From Eudromia elegans (lineage: Eukaryota; Chordata; Aves; Tinamiformes; Tinamidae), in the NCBI GenBank assembly GCA_003342815.1, contig PTEX01000094.1, positions 372,001 to 436,000 of the forward strand: a DNA stretch of 64,000 bases. Direction: 5' to 3'. Made by a program: the position numbers and the translations under genes. Below, one piece after another: positions 38,101 through 51,500 of this stretch (position 1 is its first letter; each line of letters opens with the position of its first letter). The notes beneath the pieces are model-generated. The model was not told the origin of the DNA and did not search any database. It saw only the letters and a list, made by a program, of their open reading frames with translations.

Positions 38101-41100
38101 GAACACAAATTACAATCATGTCAGATAAATACAAATTGAAAAGAACAAAGTGTGAGTTTATTTTATTTTATTTATTTATTTTTAATCTAAAACAGATCTT
38201 TGCCCCTCATCTCATCTGTATGTCTAATGATGAATCCATGAAATATTACGAAATCCTGTGGCTAATTTTAGGACTGTTTTCATCTTCTCCTAATGCTGCT
38301 GTAAGGATTCAGCTGACAAGCATATTATTTGTTCCAGAGAACAATTTTAAATTTGCATTGAGCTGAAAGGCTCAGTAATAAATTCCAGTTCAAATTATGA
38401 AACTTCTGATGCTTTGCTACATAAAATCCAACATTGTGTCAGGGATATTTTTATCCCTCTGACACAGAAATCATGTTTTTCAGAAATGAAAAGAGCAAAG
38501 AAGGACAAGATATTTTAAAGATATAGTGAGGTGTATCCTCCCCTGCTATAAGTGGGGAAAAAAAGAAAAAACAACAAAAAAAACCACCTTGATCTCAGTC
38601 AAATTATGCAGATATACACTGGCTGAGCATTTAACTATGAGACATATTCTAGATCTTTAGTTGTTCAGGTTTCCTGTTGTTTGATAATTAATGTTCTTTG
38701 TACGGTATCAGCCCACAAATGCATTCAGTTTGATAGATTTGTGAGAGCACCTGTTGTAATTTTCAGAGTCTCTTGTATATCATGCTGTACAAAAAAAGAA
38801 AAAAGAATCAGAATAGCCAGATTATTTCTTTAAAAGAGAACAGGACCTTTTCTGGGGAAAGTTTCACTAATGGCCGAATTCTGAATATTTCATAAGTGAA
38901 CTACAGAATGTAAGTTATTTTTTACTTCCATAGCAATTGACATTTTTTTTTTTGTGACATGTAAATGTACACGAAATAAGACTCTGTGCAATGAGCAAAT
39001 CTCAATACAATTTCATCCTATGGATGAATTTATTGCTACTTTGACCATCGAAGTGGAAATTTTTCACCATCCTGAAAAACAATGAAAAGAAGCTCCCACA
39101 CAAAATAATGCAAGTTATGCTGTCCAAAGCAAAGAAATACAGAAAGAGGGGTAAATGTCAAACTCTGATAGTGTCAGTTGCTCAAAGATATGCAGTAAAC
39201 CAAATGTTTTTTATGTGACAGAAGGATGCATAATGTTAAATATATTATTTAGACTGCAAAGATTTTACATCTGCAAAACTGAAGCAGCTTTTGAATTTAA
39301 CAGACATGACATCAAAATTCACTTGGTATATCAAATGATTCACATCAAATTTATGTGAGTATCCAGGTCCCTGAATTAGAATTATTTTGTGTTCACAGCA
39401 CTGCTGTGGATAAAATGTTAACTATGACCTTAGATGCAACCTTTGCGTACAAAGAGAGAAAGAGTGTTTTTTAATTTCTCCTTTCTAATGAGTATGTGTA
39501 ACTCATTTAACCTGTTCTGTTGACACCAGAGTGAGGAGTATTTTACCCAACATTGTTACTTTTATTGCAATTAATATATTCCCAGAATCACTGGGCTATT
39601 ACTCTTTGTGTGATTTTGCCTTTGCTGCCAGGATTGCATCTCAGAAGACACACAGATGGTGTATTTCTGCATATAAATACAAAGTAAGAAGTGTTGGAGC
39701 AGCTCAAAACATGCCCATCCTGCGATAGAATTCGATTGTGCAAGCAGGACTGGCTGACTCAGCCAGCACTGATCCTCCTTTGCTGGATGAGAATGTGATT
39801 CTGGGCTGGGTGCATATTCTAGTCCACAGTTTATTTTACTACCCAGGGTGTTGTATATTTCTTAGCTGATCTTAAGCACAAACCACAGGAAAAGCTTTAC
39901 CATCTTCTGTCTTTGCAATCTGAACATTATGGAAATGCGACTGCGTTTTCCTTGCAACAGAAGTTGTAAATAGTTTGGTTGCCTGTCTTCATTCATTTCA
40001 TAGAGATATTTATTCAGATGTAGAAGAACAGAACACAATTTGCTATTTACAGCCCAATGAAATCAGGAGCCTGCCGTAGTCATGTGTTCTGTTTTCCTGA
40101 TTATTGGTCCTGTGTGAGAGTTACATTTCACGGGTGTCTGACGGTTAATAGGAGGATGAAATCAGAAATCCATCATGAATTTGAACTCAATACAGCACAT
40201 TCAAGATTATGTTTAAAATTTTTAAGACCTTATTGAAGTTTTGCCCCTTCATATCATATTATATATGTACATTAATATGCATGTATTTTAGCTTTTTTTA
40301 AAAGAAAGAGAGGGATCTTGTGAAGCACTTAAAACTGATGCCAATTATGATAACTTGAGTCAGAGAAAATAAGTCTGTGTATTTTCTTATTCAGAATGAC
40401 AGACCATCATTCCTGGGGAAGAAGTGGCTGGCTGTTTTGTTACTTTGTTATAACAATAATTCACATTTCTTTAACCCAGAGGAGCACCAGAGAGCTCTCC
40501 AGCATGCATATATTTCATTTCCCTCTGCAAGCTGGAGAAAACAGCTCTTTTGTAGCAACTACACTGGGAATAGAGTTGAAGCAGGCAGTATGGTAGTGGA
40601 AACTTTGTTAGCCAGCAAATGTAATTCTGAAATTGGGAGATATTTGCAATGCAATGGCATTTCTGCTTGTGAGTCTACAGGGCTAGTTTAGTTCCATGGC
40701 TAGTTTCACTAGTACAATTTCTACTGCATGTGGGTGCTTTCTTGTTTTGTTTTGTTTACTTTAATACTTCTTTTCCTTTTCAGGGAGCTATTAGAAATTA
40801 GTAGACTGTGTCAGTAAAAGATGAAAAAGATGAAAATCCATTTAAAATTTCTGACAGTGACTGATCTGATACTCATGCATGAGGCGTCTACATCAAAAGC
40901 CTTGGATCTTTATTTAGATCTTGTGATTTATTTTTCATTTTGAGGCGGGCAGTCTGTAGGTCAAAACTGGACTTAGATGCCTAGCCATAGGCTCTTTATG
41001 TGTTTATCACTGGAAGTTCTCTACCCTTTAATGGGACTATTTGTTGTGAGATGATCTAATTCTTGATCTCCATATACTTTTGTAGAAGTGGGATTTCTCA

Positions 41101-44100
41101 TCTGTCTTTAAGAAGTCTACAGCTGAGCTAAGCGTCGAGATTCCCCTGCTAGTCTATGGAGAGAACGGCTGTGACTCATTTCGGTATAAACTGGTTGCAG
41201 AAAAATGGGTCAGTGGGATCTCCTAAAAGTGACTATTTTTCTCCTTTTCCTAGACAAGCTGCCCATATGTAGATATAGTCAATGTATAAGTGAGATGAAT
41301 TTTCGTTTAAGCAATCATTTCCAGATTGAGCTATTTACATGTAGGTGTTAGTGAACACATTGCATGTAGGGGTCCAAGGATTTAAGAACCCATTACAACA
41401 AAGAGATGTAGTTAGTAGAGGCTGAACCAGTCCTTCTGGTAACTATTTTAACTTAATCACGTACTATGTTTCTTTGATCAGAAATTTTAGAGGAGGATGC
41501 AGTTGCCTAATGATAACTGTGTAATGGCCTTTGACGTACTTTAGGATGTCTTGTCTGGTCTTCAGCTGCTGCTCCAGAGAGAACAGGACTCCCCGGCATC
41601 ATAGGCCATCTTCCTGTTGTGCCTAGATATCTTATTTTATACCTTAGGACATATAAAATGACACTGGATCTCTATGTTTAGAGACTTTAATTTCTCCTTA
41701 GGTGTCTAATTGCTATTGAGAACAGAACTTTAATACTTTCATGTCTAATGTCATGGATGAATATAGTAGCAGTTTGACCTTCTGACTGCTCACTTTCAGC
41801 CTGAAAGATGTCCAAAATTACCTTTTTTTTTCAAAATAGCTGACATATATATATTCATTTGCAGGGATCAAAATAAGAGGCAAAAATACCATTGCTTCCA
41901 AAAAGGGATTAAAATGACCTTGGAGGCATCCTGTTCATTGCATCTTGCTGATCAAATCTGAAGTGTTTGCTTGCACAACCAGCTACTCGCTATAACTCAG
42001 ACTGAGATGCAAGCACGAAGATAGTTTCAGTCCTGCATACCCATTATCACTTCAATTGTAAGTTCTGCAAACCAAATTATGCTTCTGGCAAAACCTCTGC
42101 AGTTTTAACAACTTCAGCTAGACTTCGTATGACAGAGGTAAAATGAGGTCGTAAGAGATCCAAGAACTTTGCTGGGTTTGGATCATATTTTCATCTGCTG
42201 CATTTAGCACTGATGGTACTTTAAGTTTTCCTGATATTTTAGGCTTTGATTGCATTTCTAGCACAAAAGCTAAAGACAACAGAGATTAAGCAATTAATTG
42301 TGGGGGTGCCAGGGGATGATTCATTTGTACAAGCTTGCAGGTACCAGGAGTCAGACTGCAAAAAATCACCAGGAACAGAACAGACATTTTATGGAATATG
42401 CTTGCTCTGAACAGGGATACTGACATGGTGGGGACTTTTAATACGATGTTGATGAACCTATTTTTGCTGAAAGCTTTATGACTTTCAGTTCATTTTCTTG
42501 ACTTTCTTTTCATTCACTTCTCACTTTCGTGTGTTCAGGGAAACATCTCTGCCTGCTTTAACATAGATGGTTGAGCTGTGCCTTAAAATGATGTCACCTC
42601 TTGCTCCCAACCTTGTTAGTGTTTCTCCTAAGTTGACTCTTTATCCACAAGAGACCTTGAATGTTCTCCGTGAAGTATGTGAACACAAAGAACTCAAAAT
42701 TTTGGCAAATCAGTCCCTCAAGCACTGGGGTGTGATTTTTGAGGCTACTCTCCGGCAGAGATGGAATCCAGTTACTCCAGGAAGCAGTGTCAGTAATTTC
42801 CAAGATGCCCCTTTCTTCCAGATTAGAAGTAAAAGACCTGAAAAGTTACAATGGACCACAGGAAATCTGAATAGCAGTGTGTTTCAGGCTGGTTATAAAA
42901 CTAAGGTCTTGGCTGACTCTTGTCCTTATTTGCTAAGCATCACTGTTCTGAATAAGAAGCCCTTAAGCCAAAATGCTGGCCCAGTTTCTGCCTGGACACT
43001 GAAATTTCATTCACTTATAGAAAACCTGTCAGGTTCTGGCTTGGTGTTATGTCCTTGCTGATTTCCTGCTCCGGAGTACATGAGTACATATTTATTTATT
43101 TATTTTTTCTAGTGCATCAACCTGCTGTGCAAGCTTGCAATTGAAGTGCTGTATAAGATATTTGTGATGTCATACATTTTTACAAGATTATATCTCTTCC
43201 TGGAATGGTAGCTGGAATAGTAGTGTATTAGTGAAATGGCTGCAATGTAATAATAAGTGTTTTCTCCTTTTTCTTTCCTCTTTTTCTTTTTTTAAGTTAT
43301 TAAGCTCATGTCTGAAAGTGGTTTGTTTTAGACCTCACTATCTGCACTTGAATTATGACTAATATGATGAATATGTGATGCTGAGTGCATCATTTTGTTT
43401 TGTTGAGATTACCCCCTTCCGTGAGGAAGGTAAGGAGGAACCTCTTCAATTTTCCATTGATTGTTTCTGAAACCTTGTGAAAACATCTCACTGCACTGAT
43501 GAACATGACTTAAGATGAGGCAGTGTCTTTTTTTTCTTTATATTTTTATTTATCGCATATTTAATTATCTAAAGACACTAGAAAAAAATAGTAGTAAACC
43601 TTTTGTCTTTACTGAACTGACAAGATAGGACTGCAGGGGAAAGAAAGCTACGTGGATGAAAATATTCTTTTACAGTTTCCAAATTTGCAATCTTTTGCCT
43701 GAAGAGCTGTTCATGAGTGTTTGTTTCCTGGAATCTTTTCCCACGTTATGTCTATTGAAGTGTCAACATGAAGTGTTGGACTTTTTAGTTTCTACAGAAA
43801 GATAGCATTCAGAGTGTTTGCAGTCTGGCTCTTGCTGTTGATTGAAATTTTGTGCATTTCTACTTAAGCAACAAAGAATTAAATTGATCGGTAGCTTACA
43901 CTAGCTGTAAGACACGGGAAACTAGAAAAACAGTCAGCTTTGATTTATTACATTAAATCAACTGTAAATAGTCCAATACCCCAAATGCACTCAAACACTG
44001 ACATATTGCAGTGGTCAAGAATGCCAATGAAATGTTCCCTCGCTTTTCTAAGTATTTCTACAATATATCACACGGTATCTTCATCCAGAGACTCAGAGCT

Positions 44101-47100
44101 TTGACAAAGGATGTTTAAAAAAGAACCAGACACACAAATTACCCCTGTTTCATTCCACTTGCCAGGAGCAGTAGCTTGCCAACAAAATGCTCGAGGACAG
44201 TAAGGTGTATCCAAGATGAAATACCTCACTACAATGTTTGCAAGAGGTAATGCTTGTATGGATGTGTCCTCACAAAGTCTCCACATGTCTGTGACAGACA
44301 GGATGTATCAGGTGTATGAATATAATGCATTTTCTTTACTAATTTTATTCTTCACCTAAGTATTTTCTGTTCTGCTTAGTTAGAGATGAGATATTAAGCT
44401 AAATATGGTCTTTCTGTTTATTTTTCTGCATCCACCTTCGTTCTCTTTTGGCTCTCTATAGGCAATGACTGTTAGAGGGACTATATTATGCCTATAAATA
44501 AATGTAAATATAAAATTTGCAATGGTCTGGATGCAGTGATAAAAAGAAAGCCTTTGATATGTCTTTCTGACACAGCTTCTGGGGTGACCATGAGCATAAA
44601 ATTCTATTGCAACTTCCAGCATTGGCCTGTGCATAGTCTGGTCTGTGATGAAGAGATGTTAAGAGACAGCACAGATCTTTTTCTAGAATAAGAAAAATTT
44701 TGGGAAAAAATCTTTAGCAGACTGTTCACAGTTCAACTCACTTATTGACAAAAGTAGGAAACTTACACATAAAGAAAACTTTCCATTTGTGTCCTAATAA
44801 AAATAATCATGTCCCACAAGAAAAGTCCCAGAGATAACTTGGCTCAAAATGTAATTCCTTCAGTTACTTCATGATTAACCCCCTGAGGATCATGAAGGTG
44901 GGCACTATGCATATTATTATTTCCAGTGATGGTCACTGCTTATAGCTATTCTCACAAGAGAATAGCTCTGGGAGCTGACAGCCATGAGTGCAGTCCAACC
45001 TCCTTCAGAAAGCAAGGTGGTCTCTCAAGCCCCACTAGAACAGGAGAAGTTTCTCGGCTGCCCACGTCTCAGCAAGTGACTCTTGCCTGGGTGTAGGGCT
45101 GTTAGCAACACAGTTATGTCTGATTCTGGCAAGATGCATCTCCCACTGCCATCTGCTTAGACCTTGCAAATTGGCATGCTCAATGTCGTGGGTACTGAGT
45201 CTTCTCACACTTAATTGACATACATAATTAGTGCTAGAGAAGCAGATCTTCAAGAGACACCAAGACAGTGTGTTAGGATATTGGTTTGGTGGCTCAGCAG
45301 TTGTGTCCAGAGCTGTCCATGTGTGTTGCCCACATTTTCTTGACTGGAAGATGATTCATGGAACTAACTTAGACTAGAGTTGGCAGCTTTATCTAGTTAG
45401 CACATCCCCTTGCACTTCAGACACTGTTTGGTTTATACCTCAAGAAAGTGTGTCAAGGGGACCACCTGAGATGACACAGAGATGATTTGGTGATGCAGTG
45501 TGCTTCTCATCATTCAAACTACCTTGGCTCTTGAGGGAAACTTGGCTTCATCTTCAACAGAGCCGCAAGAGCTCAGCATCTGTCTTCCAATCTTTGCTCA
45601 TCTGAGAAGGACCATTTGCTTTATTAGATGGTCGAGCAGTGTGCTTGTGGTGCAACAGAAGGCTTATGAGGCAAAACTTGAGAAAGAGCTGTACTGAGAG
45701 GAATTTCTTCTGGCAGGAACAGAAGCCAAAGTCCCCAGAGAAAATTATTGGCTTTCTGGGAGGCAAACTTCCTAGCTGTGCAAAACCATCCTTCTGGTGA
45801 AGTTTGCCAAGATGCTGGCCTGAATTTGTCTGAGCAAGGACTGTTTTCAGCTGTTTCTGTTAGACTCTGCTAGCCTAGTTTTGTCAGCAGCAGTACTTGC
45901 AGGCTCTGTTGTGTTGGTCCCATGTCTAGCAGTGGCTCACTTAGCCATGCCTTTCTTTGTAACAGATCAAGCAAGGCCATGACAAATAAGGCAGCCTTTT
46001 CCTCTGTTTGTAAACCACTTAATTTAGCTCTTGCTCTACAGCAAAACCCGGTACAGTTATTTATATCAACATGGCCCCAAGCACTTAAAACAAATCAACA
46101 TTCTGATTATGGCTCTGCATATTTTATTTCCTATATTTATATCATGATGCTCCTAACCAGCACCTGTTCCTTTTTTATTGCATCTCTGTTTAATAGTTGC
46201 TGCCTGTCCAAATTGTGAACTATTGTGATGGAAATTGGTCTGCAGGTTCTTTACTGTCTATACCAATGAATGCTACTTGGAACATGGCTTTGTTCCCAAA
46301 TTCACAGGCAATTTGTTAAATATTCTGAAACTAAGGGTGTCTGTAAAAACTACTTTTATTTTTCTGTGAGCCTGAAAGTAAAATATTTCTGTAGTATTAA
46401 TTTCTGTATTACAAATATTCCCTTTCAGCAGTACCAGGCCCCTAGTGGCGCTGATGCTGCTCTGATGGTCTCTGTCTGACAAGTTATCTCTCCAATATCC
46501 TCCTCTTCTCTCCCCACACTCACAGCCTGTGAACATCTCAGTGACAATAATCCAACCCACCACTGCTTGGCAAGCTCTGAACACCCTGAGTTTGTCACAT
46601 TCAGTGTGTGTGAGCAATGAACTGCTTACTGTGCTGTTGTCTTTGGCCAAGCACTGCAAACGTTCAAAGGTGCTTGCTGGAGGAAAACTCATGATAAGTT
46701 CAGTCAATGTTTGTCTCAGTAGCAATTGCAGAGAAGTTTATTAAGAAAGAATTGCTGTTTTAAGATTCTTTATTTTGGCCAAAACTTGGAATGGACAATC
46801 CTGAGGGAAGGAAGGCTTGTGAGAACCTGGCTTACCAAGTAGATTTACATTTGCTTCAAACAGCAAAGTCTTTTTTTTTTGTTATTGTTTTTTACTGGAA
46901 TCCCTTAATTCCTTCGTAACACATCTTCTCCAATCTGAATAAAGGAAGAGATGCCTCTAGATGGTCCAAATTTATCTTCAGGACATGTGTATCCTGAATA
47001 TTGGGAAAGACTGAAGAGGTTTTGCAGAACAAGGCATATCTGACTACAGCACAGTAAATGTGTAGCAGCTAAGGAGAATGGAGATTCCATGGACTAGCTT

Positions 47101-47188
47101 ATTTCTAGCATTTTCTATATCCTGAGTGCTGAAGATGTCTTAATCTAAGGATACTGTACCTCCTGATTCTAGCTCTATGTCAACATCT

Positions 47189-47272
47189 ATATCAAAATAT
47201 CATCCATATCATCATATTCACATCAAAATATCATCCAAATTATCATCCATATCATTCATATGAAAATATCAC
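47189..47272. repeat. Degenerate ~31-bp tandem repeat (ATATCATC-rich)
   Basis: ATCAAAATATCATCC occurs at 47191 and 47222, 31 bp apart, followed by CATATCAT and GAAAATATCAC variants. About 2.5 imperfect units. Confidence 0.8.
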
Positions 47273-48319
47273 TGGGGCTTATATCACCAAGTTTGAGATT
47301 TTTTTCTTATTCTTTTTCAAATAGCAGTATGACTACCTATATACAGAGGGGAAAAAAAAGTATTTCTCACTGTTTTCCAGTGTTATTTCCAGATATTCAA
47401 TTTTTTATTATTTTTTATTTGTTCTTGTGCAATGAACTGCATTCACATGAGTACCTGTGGGCTTGCAGCACAGGGTCACTTTCAGCTCCCTTTGTAATCA
47501 ACGAAGAAGTAGGTATTGATGGTCACATTTGGTCACATTAATATCACTGACCATGTTTTCCCAGATTTCTGTTGACTCTAATGGGACTCTAAATACCTGC
47601 CACATACGAAGTCATTTCAAGCTAGTGAGACGAATCTCATGAATACGAGTTCTTGCTTTAAAATTTTCATAGACTGAGAGTAATTCGTTTAATCAATGTA
47701 AACTTCATAGCTTTTATATGCTTATTTAGAATATCCTCAAAGCATTTCAGAGAGAGAATAATTTGTCCAAGTGAAACGCAAGTGAATGTGATCAGGCTAA
47801 GTGCAATATAAACACTTAAAATATGACAAGACAATTTTACTGCTGAGTAGAGAGTGCCATGAAGTTTTTCATGACTAGAAATGGAAATGTGGTCAGGACA
47901 GTGCCAAGGAAAGTATAATTCACAAGGCTGTGACTAGTTATTGTGACTGCAGAAGTGTTCAAGAGCCTCTTGTTACAGACTTCAGTTCTTTGTAGATAAC
48001 CTTGGAAGGTTGACCATGGAAGTTTGCAATTGAGAGCAAGTTCCTGACCTGTTCTCTAGACCGCCACTTTGTTCCACAAGAAGATGCTTCTCATGCAGCT
48101 GACATACAAGGACCTGATGCTGGGATGTTTTCAAGGAGGATCTTGGTCAAATTGTCTGTCACAGTAGATGTAGACTATTCATAAAACAACCAGAACTGTT
48201 CTTGGGATGATGCTAAGGATTGGGATGAGGTCAGACATCCTGATATTCTTCCAGGAACTTAATAGAAAGCTATATCCATTCATTTTGGAGATCTGTTCAG
48301 AACTTGAAAAGAACCTTGA

Positions 48320-48438
48320 AGTGTACATATATACATAAATGCATACATATACATTTATAAAATATGCATACAAATGCACATATATAAATTCTATACATCT
48401 CTATATAAATACATATATTCTTGTCTTTACAATTAGAG
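48320..48438. repeat. (TACATA)n-like AT-rich low-complexity tract
   Basis: Irregular TACATA/TATACA units, continuous with the palindromes that follow. Confidence 0.75.
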
Positions 48439-48489
48439 AATAAAAATATGTTTTTTATATATAATATATATATAAAACATATTTTTATT
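48439..48489. repeat. Palindromic AT-rich repeat, 16-bp perfect arms
   Basis: The left arm AATAAAAATATGTTTT (48439-48454) and right arm AAAACATATTTTTATT (48474-48489) are exact reverse complements. They flank a 19-bp TA-rich centre that is itself nearly self-complementary. This structure can extrude as a cruciform. Confidence 0.9.
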
Positions 48490-48496
48490 TAAACTT

Positions 48497-48567
48497 AAAG
48501 AAGTTTAGTTTGTTGTACAAACACTAGTTATACAACACTGGTGTTATACAACAAATTAGACTTCTTT
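48497..48567. repeat. 71-bp imperfect hairpin (21-bp arms, 2 mismatches)
   Basis: The left arm 48497-48517 and right arm 48547-48567 are reverse complements at 19 of 21 positions. An inner 5-bp stem (AACAC 48520-48524 with GTGTT 48541-48545) extends the pairing across a 1-2 nt bulge, leaving a 16-nt loop. Size and shape resemble a small foldback element or a pre-miRNA-like hairpin. It matches no miRNA or transposon I recognise. Confidence 0.8.
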
Positions 48568-51500
48568 CGGACAAAAGAACCTAGGCAGAACAGAACATAA
48601 CTCCTCTTAATGAGGGAAGTGAACATAGCCAAATATGATGATTGTGAATAACTGTCCACGTGTTCTCAGTAGACTTCAAAATTTGCTGTTTTTGATACAT
48701 TTTATGGTTCTAATATTCAAAGAGAATATCAGAGAAAAGATATTGGCAAACGAGATACAACAATGTCTGAAGCATGAAGATGACTGTGGTTTGGACTCTG
48801 TATTTTTAGCTCTCACTTGTACATAAAGCTTTAAGGCCTGTTTCTCTAGAGGAGAGGAAGGTATGAAGAACAGTGGATTACGAAGCAACAGAAAGCTAGT
48901 CCAGGTGAAAGTTGGTTGTTATCTCCTTTTTCCTTCTGTTTTCCACTCCCTCCTCTGCTGCGTGAATTTTTCCTGCTGTTTCATTTTTTTTTGTGCAATG
49001 CCAACAGCGGATTATTATTAAGTGGTGTAAGCAGATAGTGATTTGTGCTGGGCTGAGCTCAGAAATGGTGTCCTGAGAGGCATGTGCTGACAGAGGACAA
49101 ATTGAGGTTGCTCTTCATTATTTTTGTCAAGTGATCTGACCTAAATTTGCACAGCTGTATTCATATTTAATCCTGTCTGATAGCTCAAAATGCTTTATAT
49201 CTCATAAAAGCAGTCTGCTGGCACCTGACATTTATTCTGGCTCTGGTTCAGTTCTGACCTACAAATCATCTGTCATAACCTGTTTTATGTGTTTATGTAT
49301 GTATTTATTTATTTCCTAGTAAATTTAATCCTTCATCCAAATTCCTTTGAAACAATTGATCTATGAAGAGTATAATCTAAATCATTGGTTTTCAGCCCTT
49401 TTGAGCTTGCTGTCCTGTACAAACTCTCCAGTTTGATTTGGCTACCTGAGAAAAATAAATGAGTACCTGGAAAAAGCTTTTGACTTGAACCCCTAAGTGA
49501 TGATCTTTGGATCCCATAGGTGCATTCTGTTTTCACCCATGACTGTGTGGACCACATGTTTGAAGCACAGTGAAGAACCTTCTCTCTGATACAAAAATAT
49601 ATGTTACTCTTAACTCCCTTTATTATTGATGAGGTTAAAGGGTTATATCTCCCAGTCTTCTGTGAGAACAAAATAGCCAGGTCATCATTGATACTGGCAA
49701 ATACAAAGCATTGCGTAGTATATGCCCAAAAGAAATGACATAAAATGAAGCACCTTGTTTCTTATTTGCTCTGAGTACTCCATTTGCTCTAGTTCTGAGT
49801 ATTCCTTTTTTATTTTGTTGTTGTTGTTAGAGTTCATTTATTATTTGTTTTCTGTGTTTCTAGTGTTATCATTTTGGTGGTAGAAATCCAAGAACTTTGA
49901 GAAAAATGATTCACAGTGTTGCACTGTTTATGAACATATGTTTAATGCATCTGACAAAACTGCAGATATTGATTTTCAAACTGCAAACTTTTCTTTCTTC
50001 CCAATATTGGAAGATTTTTTTTTCCAGAGCTTGTATCCAAACTGAGTTAGCCCTTTCAAGTATAAAAATAAACTAGCCTTTAACATTTTAAGCTAGGTTA
50101 TGCAGTAGAAAAAAGCAAATTTAACACATACAGTTGAATAAGAAGAGTGTTTTTACTTTTGTTTTTAATTGTACCACAAGTCTACATCTTGACTTTGAAG
50201 AAAAAAATAGCAAAAGATTTACAACAGACTGGAACCTAAAAAACCCTCAGATTAGCTGCAAGTGATTATTCCTGTCTAGTGCTGTGATACTATCTCATTC
50301 TGCAAGCTATAATGGGTAATATGAGGGGAGTGGAGAACTTATAAAGTAAACTCTGATACTTCTGTGTCTAAATAGAGCATTAGCAGGTTTCTCTTGGCTA
50401 AAAATAACCTGTTTTCAGGATGAGACTTGTAACTGAAGTCCTAAATAGCAATGGTTATTCTGACAAATAAACAAAAACATATAAAGAAGTGGTGATCCAA
50501 AAGCTACGGTTTTAAACATTATTTTTAGGGAAGAAGCTAACTAGCTTCTGGTTGAGCTCTAAATTGGGATATGCATCATATGTGTAATTTTTATTGCATA
50601 TATATGTTTATGTAGATTCTGTACGTGTGAGAAGCACATACTGTTGAGTGAAGCCATATATTGAGTAAAATGATGTCAGCATTTCATTGAATGTAGTTAT
50701 TTTGACTCACCAACCTGTCTCAGTGTGGATACCCAAATGTGGGTGTCTGGGTACTAAATTGATTTTTAAAATTATTTTTATTTTTTTAATGTTAATGCCT
50801 TTATAAATGAAAACTTTTAAGAAATCACATGCTCCTTTGGTTCTCTGTAATCACTGTCTTAAGAACCATGATTTAGCTCAGTTGAATGCAGGTAAACAGA
50901 GAAACAGAAAAAAAAAGGCTTGATCTCATGAGTGAATTTACTCATCTATTACTTTAGTCTCAGAGAATGAGTTTTTGATTTTTAATGTATATTTATAGAC
51001 CTTCTTTTACTGCGCCTCTGTGTTCCTTAACTCTGAATTTTACAGTAGAGCTGGGCAAGAGGATTGCAGAGAAGAATGTCATTTTCTCACTGTGACTTTA
51101 CAAACCTAATCAAGGACTTCTAAAAACAGGATGCTCTGCGAGCAACAAATTCCAGACGCTGAAAAAAACTCACAGCAAAATAAAAGATACTCTAAAAGCA
51201 GCAAGGATGGTATGTGTTCTGTTTCCTGAGAGGCAGCTTTATTCTTCTAAATTGATGTTTCTGGGTTTGTGAGTCATTGGCCTTTATCACATGTTGTTTT
51301 GTTCTTTGTCCTTGGTGGATTTTTTTTTTCCTTGTCTTCTTTGATGGAGATGGACCAGAATGGCAAAAACTAAGGAAATGTCTGCTTTACTTTTCACTCA
51401 GAAGTAATCGTACAAATGCTAGAAAGTTCATAGACTGCCAGGGTATGCGGTGTCCTATCCTTATTTCCCCTCTGTGCTGTCCTCATCTTCCCTGTCACTC

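Larger units (their letters stand above)
35131..48438. other. Intron block: mostly unannotatable AT-rich DNA
   Basis: Thirteen kilobases with no recognisable exon or transposon. Stretches near 36600-36900 and 39930-40170 are GC-balanced and enhancer-like. A degenerate tandem repeat lies at 47189-47272. The longest frame is 42567-43061 (+, 164 codons). It shows no signal peptide, transmembrane segment, splice-site context or family motif I recognise, and is treated as chance. Confidence 0.45.

Noticed and set aside
44985-45045. CR1-like phrase (CAGTCCAACCTCC followed by AAAGCAAGG)
   Set aside because: Only about 30 bp resemble CR1, and the flanks do not continue in CR1 order.
46273-46725. Minus-strand 150-codon frame; similarly 27317-27778 minus, 37926-38366 plus and 63309-63743 plus
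   Set aside because: No motif, membrane or signal pattern and no splice context. The lengths are compatible with chance in this much sequence.
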